NCBI GenBank assembly: GCA_030653545.1
Contig: JAURZE010000015.1
Span: 1-64,000, forward strand
DNA length: 64,000 nucleotides
Source: Nitrospira sp.
GTDB taxonomy: Bacteria > Nitrospirota > Nitrospiria > Nitrospirales > Nitrospiraceae
Direction of reading: 5' to 3'
The notes under the pieces were generated by a model. It was not told the origin of the DNA. It did no database searches and saw only the letters and a program-made list of their open reading frames with translations. Position numbers and translations under genes: made by a program. Positions 33,434-41,838 of the stretch are shown here, one piece after another (position 1 is the stretch's first letter; the number at the start of each line of letters is the position of its first letter).

Positions 33434-35007
33434 AACGCTCGCGTCGGAATGGTATGCCGGCGAGCTCAGGTCAGGGACCCGCCATTCGCACTTCGGCATT
33501 GAATGCCCTTCTGCTTCTGATCATTGCGAACTTTGCGCTCCAGCCGTTGACCGAGCCGGACTTTGGCTGGCATTTGCGGACCGGATTGGATTGGCTCATG
33601 ACCGGAGGGCATCTGCCGTCGCTCGATCCCTACTCGCACACGATGCCGGATTGGCCCTGGGTGGAGCATGCGTGGCTGACTGATCTCGTGCTCGGGTGGC
33701 TCTACAGCTCCGGAGGTCCCGCCGGGGGCCTGCTTGTCATCGCGTTCTTCGGTCTCGTCACAGCTGCGGCCTGGATCATTGCGGCGCGGACCGGGCAGGC
33801 GATCTGGCCGCTTCGCCTGGCGGCCTGCGCCTTGTCCTTATGGGTGGCACTGCCGTTTCTGGGGGCGCGTACGCAAGTGGTGACCTTGCTTGGTGTGGCG
33901 GTGGTCCTGATGGTGCTTGATCGGTTGCGACAAGGTGCAAGCTGGATGGTCTGGATCCTCCCGCCGCTGTTTCTTTTCTGGGCCAATCTGCACGGCGGAT
34001 TTACGGCGGGGCTCTTTCTCGTGGCGGTCGTGGTCGGGTTGAATTGGTGTGTGGCCATGATTGTTCGTGTGCGGTTTGATGTGGTTGGAAGGTTGGATGA
34101 GTGGCATCTGCCTTCGGCTGATCTGTGGCGGCTGACGCTGGCTACCGGGCTTGCCGGTCTGGTGACGCTTCTGAATCCCTATGGCTGGCGGCTCCACCAA
34201 GAAATTATGGATTCGCTGGCGAATCACTTTATGGTGGCGACGCTCCAGGAATGGCAGCCGCCTTCCCTGGAGACCTTGGCTGGCCGACTGTTTGGTGTTT
34301 ATCTGGGGGGACTGACGGTTGCGGTGGTGCTTTGGTATCGGCGACTTGAGCCCGTGCGCATTGGAGTGTTATTGGCATTTCTCTTCGTAGCCTGCCGGCA
34401 TCTGCGGAACATCCCGCTTTTCTTGATCGTGAGTCTCCCTCTCGCCGTTGAGTTGCTACAAATTGGGTGTGACCGGATAATTTCGGTCCTGAAGCTACAG
34501 CAGCGTGGATCGGCACAGTGGGCGATGGGCATCACGGGGGCACTGGCCTGCTTGCTGATCGTTCTCGGTCCCGATCATGTGAGAGCGGTGTGGCGGTTCG
34601 GAGCGAACCCTGACGTCGCATTTCGCCAAACGTCCTATCCTATTGAAGCGGTCCAGTGGATTCGCGCCCATCGCGATCGCTTGGGGACCAGACCGGTCCA
34701 CGACTATCAGTATGGCGGCTTTCTGCTGTGGCAGCTGCCGGGACTCAAGACATTTATTGATGGGCGGATGCCGGCCTGGCAAATCGGAGATCGGTGGATC
34801 TTCAAGGATTATGTCGATCTTCTTTCGGCACCGGTTCCTCGGACGGATCTCCTCGACAAATACGCGGTGGATTGGGCGTTGCTGAAACGAGGGACGGCGC
34901 TTGCGGCTCTGTTGGCCGCGACGCCGGGGTGGAGCCACGAATACGAGGATATGAAGGTGGTGATTTATACGAGGGGGAAGTTTCCGGCTGAGGGCGCTAC
35001 TCCGTGA
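33430..35007 (+). CDS. Polytopic membrane protein, likely glycan-related
   Basis: The ATG at 33430 overlaps the carbamoyltransferase stop by 4 bases (ATGA). The 525-residue protein has about 9-10 hydrophobic segments (for example ALNALLLLIIANFALQ, LLVIAFFGLVTAAAWIIAA, GLFLVAVVVGLNWCVAMIV). The first loop reads TEPDFGWHLRTGLDWL, recalling the acidic loop of GT-C type polyprenyl-dependent glycosyltransferases, and a soluble tail after about residue 390 has DYQYGGFLLWQLPG. Homologues are usually annotated only as membrane proteins. Context with a carbamoyltransferase and a convergent GT2 suggests glycan assembly. Confidence 0.72.
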   Translation: MKRSRRNGMPASSGQGPAIRTSALNALLLLIIANFALQPLTEPDFGWHLRTGLDWLMTGGHLPSLDPYSHTMPDWPWVEHAWLTDLVLGWLYSSGGPAGGLLVIAFFGLVTAAAWIIAARTGQAIWPLRLAACALSLWVALPFLGARTQVVTLLGVAVVLMVLDRLRQGASWMVWILPPLFLFWANLHGGFTAGLFLVAVVVGLNWCVAMIVRVRFDVVGRLDEWHLPSADLWRLTLATGLAGLVTLLNPYGWRLHQEIMDSLANHFMVATLQEWQPPSLETLAGRLFGVYLGGLTVAVVLWYRRLEPVRIGVLLAFLFVACRHLRNIPLFLIVSLPLAVELLQIGCDRIISVLKLQQRGSAQWAMGITGALACLLIVLGPDHVRAVWRFGANPDVAFRQTSYPIEAVQWIRAHRDRLGTRPVHDYQYGGFLLWQLPGLKTFIDGRMPAWQIGDRWIFKDYVDLLSAPVPRTDLLDKYAVDWALLKRGTALAALLAATPGWSHEYEDMKVVIYTRGKFPAEGATP

Positions 35008-35884
35008 TCGGGGAAGAATTACTGAGGGAGGCGACAGCGTCTGGTGCCGCAAGCGGAGAGTAGTATCCTCTGGCCGCGTTCCGGTGAATGATGGTGAATT
35101 CACGGAGCATGGCGATGCTATCCCGAACGAGCCGCACCTTCGATCCCGGTTGATCGGCCCAATTCACGGGAACTTCGGCGATCCGATAGCCGCGCTGCTG
35201 AGCGATGAACAAGAGTTCAAGGTCAAAGCCGTAGCCATTGATGGTCGACACGGAGAAAAGATCGCGAGCGACTGATCGTTCGAATAGTTTGAATCCGCAT
35301 TGCGTATCGCCGATTCCACGAATTCCTCCCAAGCGGACCATCGCGTTGAAGCAGCCGCCCAGGATGCTCCGGTGCCAGCGGGCGTTCACTTCGAATCCTC
35401 GCTGCCGGGAGGCCAGGCTCCGTGAACCGATGGCCACGTCGGCGCCGTTCCTGATGGCTTGTTCGAGCCGGTCGAGTTCCGTAATGGCGGTGGCCCCGTC
35501 GGCGTCAGTGAATAGCTGCAGCCGGCCTCGTGCGGCCAGCATGCCCTGCCTGACGGCCCCGCCTTTTCCCATGCAGGTCGGGAGCGGAATCACCCGTAAC
35601 GCCGGGTCGGTTTTGGCAAAGCTACGGACGACTTTGATCGTGTCGTCCTGGCTGCCGTCATCAACGACGATGATTTCATAGGAGCGGTCTTGTCGGGAAA
35701 GCGAGTCGTGAATCGAGCGTAGATGGGGGAGTATACGCGTGGCTTCGTTGTGGGCTGGGATGACGATGGAGAGATCCAGTACTCTGTAGAATTCTTCCTG
35801 CGTCACCGGATCTTCCCCTTCGCGTCCTGCGTGGAAGTACCCTTGAAGTGATGCCACGGTAAAGGACTCTGTGCGCGATTTCAA
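34997..35884 (-). CDS. Dolichyl-phosphate glucosyltransferase-like GT2
   Basis: A 295-residue family 2 glycosyltransferase. The core shows LDLSIVIPAHNEATRIL at the nucleotide-sugar site, EIIVVDDGSQDDT, MGKGGAVRQGML and LFTDADGAT carrying the DxD metal motif, and GDTQCGFKLFERSVARDLF with NGYGFDLELLFIAQQRG toward the C-terminus. The pattern matches ALG5/DPM1-like enzymes that move glucose or mannose to a polyprenyl phosphate. The gene converges on the membrane protein gene with an 11-base overlap. It may supply lipid-linked sugar for that protein. Confidence 0.88.
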   Translation of the reverse strand: MKSRTESFTVASLQGYFHAGREGEDPVTQEEFYRVLDLSIVIPAHNEATRILPHLRSIHDSLSRQDRSYEIIVVDDGSQDDTIKVVRSFAKTDPALRVIPLPTCMGKGGAVRQGMLAARGRLQLFTDADGATAITELDRLEQAIRNGADVAIGSRSLASRQRGFEVNARWHRSILGGCFNAMVRLGGIRGIGDTQCGFKLFERSVARDLFSVSTINGYGFDLELLFIAQQRGYRIAEVPVNWADQPGSKVRLVRDSIAMLREFTIIHRNAARGYYSPLAAPDAVASLSNSSPITE

Positions 35885-35993
35885 GTGGGGCCGATCGACC
35901 CTAAGAGGACTTGACAGATCTGCAGAGGGGGAGCGAACGTATACTTAAGTGAGGGTCGATATATTACCATCCACTTGAGCCTGGAGGTGCCTC

Positions 35994-36776
35994 ATGCACA
36001 ATCTGGTTCGCGGTGCCGCTCTTCTGACAGTGTGTGTGCTCGTTGCCGCCTGTGCAAACGCGGTTCCTCCGAGTCGCATGGGCCACTATCTCAAGTTTGA
36101 CCAACCCTCAGCCCCTGAATCGCTCCTCAAAACGGAGCCGCGTCCGTTAAAAGCCGGTTTGGTGCTCGTGCCGGATGAGCCGGATCAAACTGCCGCAGCC
36201 GTGTTACCCGAAGAGGCGCTCGTGCGATTAGGGGATACGCTCAAGCAGGATATTGCGCGGGTCTTACCTGTGACCGTGACCGAGGTATTTTCGGCGGGAG
36301 GGGTGCGTCCTCAGGATCAAGGCGGAGATCTCACCCGACTGGTCGATCTGGCGAAGAGTAAGGGTTTGGATTATTTGGCGGTGGTGGTGGTCTCGAGCGC
36401 AGAGCAGGAATATCCCGTCACGCTCTTCCTGGGATGGACCTCGCATGCGCAGCCGGGCTACCGACGGGATAATTGGTCGCTCTTGGAGTTTGCGTTGATC
36501 GAGGTCAAGTCCGGCAAGGCGGTCATGCAGGCCGAGGGGCGAGGATGGGCGACGTTGGATCGCCCCACAGCCCCGGGGATCAATCAATGGTACCCGGTCG
36601 TCTATCTCAGGCCGCAGGAGCCTGAGCGGCGGATCTGGCCGCCAACTTATGAAGGAGCTCCCAATACCTTGCGCGTGGTATCGTTTGAGCAAGCCGAGAA
36701 ACGGCTTGCATTGAAGCTTCAGAACTCCTGGCTGGGTCAGCTGGAAGCCGATGCGGCGGCTCGCCGAAGCAGTTGA
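35994..36776 (+). CDS. Lipoprotein of unknown family, 260 aa
   Basis: The product has a lipoprotein signal with lipobox VAAC and a ribosome site GGAGG 6-8 bases before the ATG. The mature part mixes strands and helices: GLVLVPDEPDQTAA, LKQDIARVLPVTVTEVFS, LAVVVVSSAEQEYPVTLFLGW. It has the look of small outer-membrane lipoproteins near curli or LPS functions, but I cannot name a family. It lies divergently from the GT2 gene. A perfect-stem terminator-like hairpin follows at 36821-36863. Confidence 0.65.
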   Translation: MHNLVRGAALLTVCVLVAACANAVPPSRMGHYLKFDQPSAPESLLKTEPRPLKAGLVLVPDEPDQTAAAVLPEEALVRLGDTLKQDIARVLPVTVTEVFSAGGVRPQDQGGDLTRLVDLAKSKGLDYLAVVVVSSAEQEYPVTLFLGWTSHAQPGYRRDNWSLLEFALIEVKSGKAVMQAEGRGWATLDRPTAPGINQWYPVVYLRPQEPERRIWPPTYEGAPNTLRVVSFEQAEKRLALKLQNSWLGQLEADAAARRSS

Positions 36777-36820
36777 GTCTTATGGCTGGCTCGTCACGTC
36801 TGGCGTTCATGTCTTTCGGC

Positions 36821-36867
36821 AAGTCCTCTTCAGGTCGCTGTATAGGCAGCCTGAAGAGGACTTTTCC
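36821..36867 (+). terminator. Terminator hairpin after the lipoprotein gene
   Basis: AAGTCCTCTTCAGG (36821-36834) is exactly mirrored by CCTGAAGAGGACTT (36850-36863), followed by TTCCTCTTTG. The stem has 14 pairs with a 15-base loop. It lies between the lipoprotein gene and the HtrA gene. The T run is short but the stem is strong, and the reverse strand also ends in T residues. Confidence 0.7.
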
Positions 36868-36983
36868 TCTTTGAAGCCCAAGGAATGATTAGTGTAAGAT
36901 GTACCGTTCGGTCGGTCGCTACCCAGCTGGTTACCGATCAGAGTGAGGTGTCTTGTGAGTTCAACCGTCGGGAGGAACTGAGC

Positions 36984-38504
36984 ATGGTCTATCGGAGTCA
37001 GCAGGCGACCAAGTTTGTGATTGGTTGTGGGCTTGTACTTGCGGCCACGGTCGCAGGCGGGTTGATCGGAGCCCCCGCTGCATTGGCGGCAGGCGTTCCT
37101 CCGGCATTTACCCAAGGTTTTTCTGAGATCGTCAAGAAAGTGACCCCTGCGGTTGTGAATATCGCCGTGACAGGCGGTGGCGGGGAAGGTGGTCGTCGCC
37201 GGGGCGGGCTTCCCCCCGGACCGTTCGGCGGACCTCCTGGTGGTGGTGAAGAGCCGGGTGGAGGAGATCTTCCGACGCCGCCTCCGATGCCGCCGGGCCC
37301 TCCAGGGGGGCATGGACGACCTGAGCAGAGTGCCGGGTCGGGGGTCATTCTGGATCCTAATGGCTATATCGTCACGAACAACCACGTGGTCGAAGGTGCG
37401 ACACAGATTACGGTGACGCTGAGTGATCGGCGGGAGTTCACGGCCAAGACCGTGGGAACCGATCCGAAGACCGATTTGGCGGTGATCAAGATCGAGGCGA
37501 AGGACCTGCCTTCACTGAAATGGGCCGACTACGACAAGCTAGCCGTGGGAGATTTGGTGTTGGCCGTCGGCAGTCCGTTCGGGCTGAGTTCTACCGTGAC
37601 ATTGGGCATCATCAGTGCGTTGGGCCGCGGGAACGTGGGCATCGCCGACTACGAAGATTTTATTCAGACCGACGCGGCGATCAATCCGGGTAACTCCGGC
37701 GGGGCGCTGGTCAACATGAACGGCGAATTGATGGGTATCAATACCGCCATTTTCTCCCGCACCGGTGGTTCAGAGGGAATCGGGTTTGCCATTCCCAGCA
37801 GCATTGCGGTGGATATTGTCGACAGCCTTCAAAAAACCGGCAAAGTCGTCCGCGGCTGGATGGGCGTGGCGATTCAGGAAATTACGCCGGCCTTGGCCAA
37901 GTCGTTTAAGTTGCCGGAGCAACGCAAGGGCGTGCTCATCAGCGACGTGAATGAAAATGGACCGTCGGCTGCCGCCGGAATGAAGCGCGGCGACGTGGTC
38001 ATCGCGTTCAACGGTAAGGAAGTTCAAAGCGTGAGCCAGCTGCGTAATCTGGTGGCGCGGACCATGGTAGGCAAAGATGCCCAAGTGAAAGTCCTGCGCG
38101 ACGGGAAAGAGCAAACCATCTCCGTGAAGGTCGCTGAACGGCCGTCCGACGAGTTGCTGGCCAAGAAGGATGCGGCTCCACCCAAGGAACAGGGTGAGAC
38201 GATCAAGTTGCCGGACAATGTGCTGGCGTCGCTCAAGATTCAAGCGTTGGACAATGCGATCATGAGCCAGCTGAACATCCCGGCCAAGACGACGGGCGTG
38301 GTCGTCACAAGCGTGGAGCCGGGCGGTCAGGCCGAAGCGGCGGGATTGCAGCGTGGAGACATCATTCAGGAGGTCAATCACGAGACCGTCAAGACCGTGG
38401 ACGACTTTCTGAAGGCTGCGAACAAGATCAAGAAAGACGAATTGGCCGTGCTGCTGGTGAATCGGCAGGGCAATAGCCTGTTCGTGGCAGTCAATCCAAA
38501 GTAG
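36984..38504 (+). CDS. degP: HtrA/DegP-type periplasmic serine protease
   Basis: The ATG at 36984 follows GGGAGGAAC and starts a signal peptide; the frame is open from 36885. The 506-residue protease has the catalytic His at about 134 (TNNHVVE), Asp at about 164 (DPKTDLAVI) and Ser at about 238 (NPGNSGGAL), followed by two PDZ domains (about 285-380 and 400-500, GVLISDVNENGPSAAAGMKRGD and GVVVTSVEPGGQAEAAGLQRGD). A loop of about 50 residues (64-114) of Gly, Pro and Arg, in the place of the LA loop, is unusually long. It degrades or chaperones misfolded envelope proteins. Confidence 0.93.
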   Translation: MVYRSQQATKFVIGCGLVLAATVAGGLIGAPAALAAGVPPAFTQGFSEIVKKVTPAVVNIAVTGGGGEGGRRRGGLPPGPFGGPPGGGEEPGGGDLPTPPPMPPGPPGGHGRPEQSAGSGVILDPNGYIVTNNHVVEGATQITVTLSDRREFTAKTVGTDPKTDLAVIKIEAKDLPSLKWADYDKLAVGDLVLAVGSPFGLSSTVTLGIISALGRGNVGIADYEDFIQTDAAINPGNSGGALVNMNGELMGINTAIFSRTGGSEGIGFAIPSSIAVDIVDSLQKTGKVVRGWMGVAIQEITPALAKSFKLPEQRKGVLISDVNENGPSAAAGMKRGDVVIAFNGKEVQSVSQLRNLVARTMVGKDAQVKVLRDGKEQTISVKVAERPSDELLAKKDAAPPKEQGETIKLPDNVLASLKIQALDNAIMSQLNIPAKTTGVVVTSVEPGGQAEAAGLQRGDIIQEVNHETVKTVDDFLKAANKIKKDELAVLLVNRQGNSLFVAVNPK

Positions 38505-38510
38505 ATGAGT

Positions 38511-38548
38511 ATGCGGCGCCGGTGATCAGGTGTGATCCGGCGCCGCAT
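38511..38548 (+). promoter_or_regulatory. Strong hairpin between degP and tatC
   Basis: ATGCGGCGCCG (38511-38521) pairs with CGGCGCCGCAT (38538-38548), and GATCA pairs with TGATC inside it, giving a long GC-rich stem with a four-base loop. It lies 6 bases after the degP stop. No T run follows, so it is better read as a transcript-end or stability structure, or as an attenuator, than as a clear rho-independent terminator. Confidence 0.65.
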
Positions 38549-38570
38549 CGTTCTGTACGATGAGGGCGCG

Positions 38571-39509
38571 GTGCTGAACGATTTCAACCGGTGGTTGCAA
38601 GACTCGGTCTTCAAGCCTCTGGAAGACAAAAAAATGCCGGTCATGGAGCACCTGGTGGAGCTCCAGGTCCGGCTCACACGCGCCGTCATCGTGACGGCGA
38701 TCGTGTTTGTCGTCACGTTTTTCTACGCCGATGCCCTTGTGAAGTGGCTCCGCATCCCCCTCCAGAATATGTTTGTGCCCAGCACGTTGTCCTGGGAGCC
38801 GACGGACCTGCCAACGGTCCCGTTTGTCTTTCTGGCTCCCGGTGAAGCCCTCTGGCAGAACGTCAAAGTGGCGGGTTTGTTCGCCGTGGTGCTGGCGACG
38901 CCGTATATTCTCTTGGAGTTTTGGCAGTTTGTCGTACCGGGGCTGCACGTGCAGGAGCGTCGTTTTGTCGGCCCCTTCGTCATGTTGAGCACGCTGGCGT
39001 TTCTGGCCGGAGTGACCTTCTCATTTTTCTTTGTGCTGCCCTTCGCCTTGAATTTTCTCATTTCATACGGCGTGAATGCCGGCTTTATTCCCCAGTTGTC
39101 GATCGCCCAGTATGTCGGTTTCGCCCTGTGGTTTTTGCTCGTCTTCGGGCTGATCTTCGAAGTGCCGCTGGCGATTACGCTGATGGCCAAGCTAGGCTGG
39201 GTCGATGCGCCGTTTCTGCGGCGCTATCGAAAATGGGCGCTGCTGGGGGCCTTTATCATTGCCGCCATTCTCACGCCGACGCCCGATCCCTTCAACCAGT
39301 GCCTCATGGCGTTGCCCATGTATGTCTTTTATGAAGTCGGCATCATCAGCGCCGGCTTCTTCAATAAGAAGAAACCGGCGCCGGAAGAAGCCGACGCCGC
39401 GGATGTGCCGCCGCTGACGCCGGCGACCGTGCCGGCCGGTGCCGCGCGCATGTCGAAGTCCGGCGACAGCGAGTATGTTGGAGTGCCGAGCGGGAATCCC
39501 CGTCGATAA
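38571..39509 (+). CDS. tatC: Twin-arginine translocase subunit TatC
   Basis: The frame is open from GTG 38532, but that codon lies in the loop of the hairpin at 38511-38548. The GTG at 38571 follows TGAGGG at good spacing and is preferred, giving 312 residues. The protein is polytopic with about six helices and the TatC hallmarks: KKMPVMEHLVELQVRLTRA near the N-terminus, PGLHVQERRF, and the ILTPTPDPFNQ loop. It binds twin-arginine signal peptides and forms the receptor of the Tat pore. The C-terminal tail is Pro/Ala-rich. mrp follows 39 bases later. Confidence 0.92.
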   Translation: MLNDFNRWLQDSVFKPLEDKKMPVMEHLVELQVRLTRAVIVTAIVFVVTFFYADALVKWLRIPLQNMFVPSTLSWEPTDLPTVPFVFLAPGEALWQNVKVAGLFAVVLATPYILLEFWQFVVPGLHVQERRFVGPFVMLSTLAFLAGVTFSFFFVLPFALNFLISYGVNAGFIPQLSIAQYVGFALWFLLVFGLIFEVPLAITLMAKLGWVDAPFLRRYRKWALLGAFIIAAILTPTPDPFNQCLMALPMYVFYEVGIISAGFFNKKKPAPEEADAADVPPLTPATVPAGAARMSKSGDSEYVGVPSGNPRR

Positions 39510-39548
39510 CCGAAGCCTGAGGCTTCATGTCATATAGAAGGACACACT

Positions 39549-40505
39549 ATGGCCCGTGAACTGAATGTCATTCAACCGTCCGCATCCGGGGGAAGCGATG
39601 CCTGCACCTACATGTGGGCCTGCGCGATTTGTGACGAGAACGAATCTTGTCAGAAGGATAAAGAAGGCCATAGCCGATGGCTCGTCGCCAAGCGGATGGA
39701 GCGCATCGAGTACAAAGTGCTGATCATGAGCAACAAGGGCGGTGTGGGGAAGAGTACCTGCACGACCAACCTCGCGGTCAGCCTGGCACTCAAGGGCTGG
39801 CACGTGGGCATCTGCGACATGGACATTCATGGGCCGAACATTCCGAAGATGGTCGGGGCAGAAGGACAGAAGCTCAAGATCAGCACCTCAGGCGGCATCA
39901 TTCCTTTTCAGGCCTATAACCTGAAAATCGCTTCCATGTCGTTCCTGCTCCAGAATCCTGATGACCCCATCATCTGGCGCGACGCGTACAAGTATGAATT
40001 CATCAATCAGCTGTTGGGCGGCGTGGAGTGGCAGGATCTGAACTTTCTGTTCATCGATTTGCCGCCGGGGACCGGCAACGAATCGGTCACGACGATCGAC
40101 CTGCTCGGCAATGTGAGCGGCGCGGTCATTATCACGACACCGCAGGAAGTCGCCCTGTTGGATTCGCGCAAGTCGGTGACGTTCTGCAAAGACAGTGAAG
40201 TGCCGATCATCGGTATCGTGGAAAACATGAGCGGTCTGGAGTGTCCGCATTGTCATCAGAATATCGAAGTGTTCAGGAAGGGCGGGGGGGAAGCTTCCGC
40301 CAACGACATGGGTGTGCCGTTCCTTGGGCGGATTCCGCTCGATCCCGATGTCGTGATGCAGTCGGATGCGGGCGAGCCGTTTGCGATGTTCAATTCCGAT
40401 ACGGCGACGGCTGAGTGCTATCACAATATCGCCAATCAGATCGAAGCGTTTTGCAAGAAGAGCGGGTCGCTGGTAAAAGTGGCGCCGCGGCACGCGCCAC
40501 ATTGA
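39549..40505 (+). CDS. mrp: Mrp/Nbp35-type iron-sulphur cluster carrier
   Basis: A 318-residue P-loop protein of the Mrp/NBP35 family, which carries [4Fe-4S] clusters to apoproteins. The deviant Walker A is MSNKGGVGKST and the paired cysteines CPHC sit in the C-terminal third. The N-terminus has four cysteines (C19, C25, C28, C34, spaced C-x5-C-x2-C-x5-C), which is the extra cluster-binding region of Nbp35, absent from most bacterial Mrp proteins. The gene is between tatC and moeA, so it may serve exported Fe-S/molybdenum enzymes. Confidence 0.9.
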   Translation: MARELNVIQPSASGGSDACTYMWACAICDENESCQKDKEGHSRWLVAKRMERIEYKVLIMSNKGGVGKSTCTTNLAVSLALKGWHVGICDMDIHGPNIPKMVGAEGQKLKISTSGGIIPFQAYNLKIASMSFLLQNPDDPIIWRDAYKYEFINQLLGGVEWQDLNFLFIDLPPGTGNESVTTIDLLGNVSGAVIITTPQEVALLDSRKSVTFCKDSEVPIIGIVENMSGLECPHCHQNIEVFRKGGGEASANDMGVPFLGRIPLDPDVVMQSDAGEPFAMFNSDTATAECYHNIANQIEAFCKKSGSLVKVAPRHAPH

Positions 40506-40506
40506 G

Positions 40507-41817
40507 ATGGGAGCGATTGTGAAGGCGAACGACGCAACAGAAGGACTCACGCGCCTTGAAGAGGCGCAGCGGATCGTCTTGGAGGCCACTCCGACGCTGG
40601 GCCTGGAGAAAGTGTCGATCCTCGACGCGCTGGGACGTGTATTGGGCGAGGATATCGTCGCCGAGCGGGACAATCCGCCGTGGAACAACAGCGCCATGGA
40701 CGGGTTCGCCGTGCGCTGGGAGGATATCAAACAGGAGCATGCGATCGAAAAGACCGTCACGCTGAAGGTGATTGAAGATGTCCCGGCCGGGAAAATGCCG
40801 ACGAAGTCCGTCGGTCCCGGGCAGGCGATTCGTATTATGACCGGGGCGCCGATTCCGCAAGGAGCGGATACGGTACTGAAAGTGGAAGATACGGAACACA
40901 CGCTGGATTCCGTTCGCGTCTTCAAACCTGAACCGCGCGGGTCCAATATCCGGCCGCAAGGCGAAGATGTGAAGAAGGGCGAATGCATCATTGCCAAGGG
41001 GACACAGATTCGTCCCGGTGACGCGGGCATGTTGGCGATTCTCGCGAAGTCCTTTGTCTTTGTCTATCAGCGCCCGCGGGTGGCCATTCTGTCGACGGGC
41101 GATGAGTTGGCCGATCTGGATGAGCGATTCAGCGAAGAGAAAATCATCAATTCGAACAGCTACGGGATTGCCGCGGCGGTGCAGGAGGCCGGCGGCATTC
41201 CTTTCCTGCTCGGGATTGCCCGCGATACTCCGGCGGCGTTGAAGGAGAAGATCTCCCATGGGCTGACGGCGGATGTGTTGGTCCTGTCCGGGGGCGTGTC
41301 GATGGGAGACTACGATTTTACCAAAGCCGTATTCCGCGAATTGGGCGCCGAGATGAATTTTTGGAAGCTTGCGATCCGTCCTGGGCAACCCCTGGCCTTC
41401 GGCAAGATTCAGGGCAAGTTGGCCTTCGGCCTGCCGGGGAATCCGGTCTCGTCGATGGTGACTTTCGAGCAACTGGTGCGGCCGGCCATCTTGAAGATGA
41501 ACGGGCACCGGACCTACGGGCGGCCGCTGGTGCATGCAGTCATCCAGGAGAAGTTTTCGAAACGAACGGACCGCCGGCATTTCCTTCGCGGCGTGCTGAC
41601 GCGGGAAGACGGTGTCTTCAAAGTTCGGACGACCGGTGCGCAAGGGTCGGGAATCTTGACGTCGATGGTGAAGGCGAATTGCTTGATCGATATTCCGGTC
41701 GAAGTGGAACGGGTGAATCCTGGCGATCTGGTGACCGTGCAATTATTGAGCGGGGAAGCCTGGAAGACGCAGTCGGAAGAGACTCACAGCATCGGGCATA
41801 AGACGTCCTGTTGTTGA
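40507..41817 (+). CDS. moeA: Molybdopterin molybdenumtransferase MoeA
   Basis: A 436-residue MoeA-type enzyme that inserts molybdate into adenylylated molybdopterin. Domains are an N-terminal region with DNPPWNNSAMDGFAVR, a central MoCF-binding (MogA-like) domain with ILSTGDELADLDERF, the IINSNSYGI segment and VLVLSGGVSMGDYDF, and a C-terminal beta domain. The motifs AMDGFAVR and GGVSMGDYD are intact. It starts 1 base after mrp stops. mobB follows 21 bases later. The protein fits an operon for molybdenum cofactor assembly. Confidence 0.95.
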   Translation: MGAIVKANDATEGLTRLEEAQRIVLEATPTLGLEKVSILDALGRVLGEDIVAERDNPPWNNSAMDGFAVRWEDIKQEHAIEKTVTLKVIEDVPAGKMPTKSVGPGQAIRIMTGAPIPQGADTVLKVEDTEHTLDSVRVFKPEPRGSNIRPQGEDVKKGECIIAKGTQIRPGDAGMLAILAKSFVFVYQRPRVAILSTGDELADLDERFSEEKIINSNSYGIAAAVQEAGGIPFLLGIARDTPAALKEKISHGLTADVLVLSGGVSMGDYDFTKAVFRELGAEMNFWKLAIRPGQPLAFGKIQGKLAFGLPGNPVSSMVTFEQLVRPAILKMNGHRTYGRPLVHAVIQEKFSKRTDRRHFLRGVLTREDGVFKVRTTGAQGSGILTSMVKANCLIDIPVEVERVNPGDLVTVQLLSGEAWKTQSEETHSIGHKTSCC

Positions 41818-41838
41818 TCGTGGAAAGGGACTGAGTTC

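Noticed and set aside
35911-35945. TTGACA plus TATACT as a promoter for the lipoprotein gene
   Set aside because: The spacer is 23 bases, too long for a normal sigma-70 promoter; the true promoter is not clear.
40390-41742. 450-codon reverse frame opposite moeA
   Set aside because: Antisense to a clear MoeA gene with all motifs; the reverse product lacks any recognisable feature.
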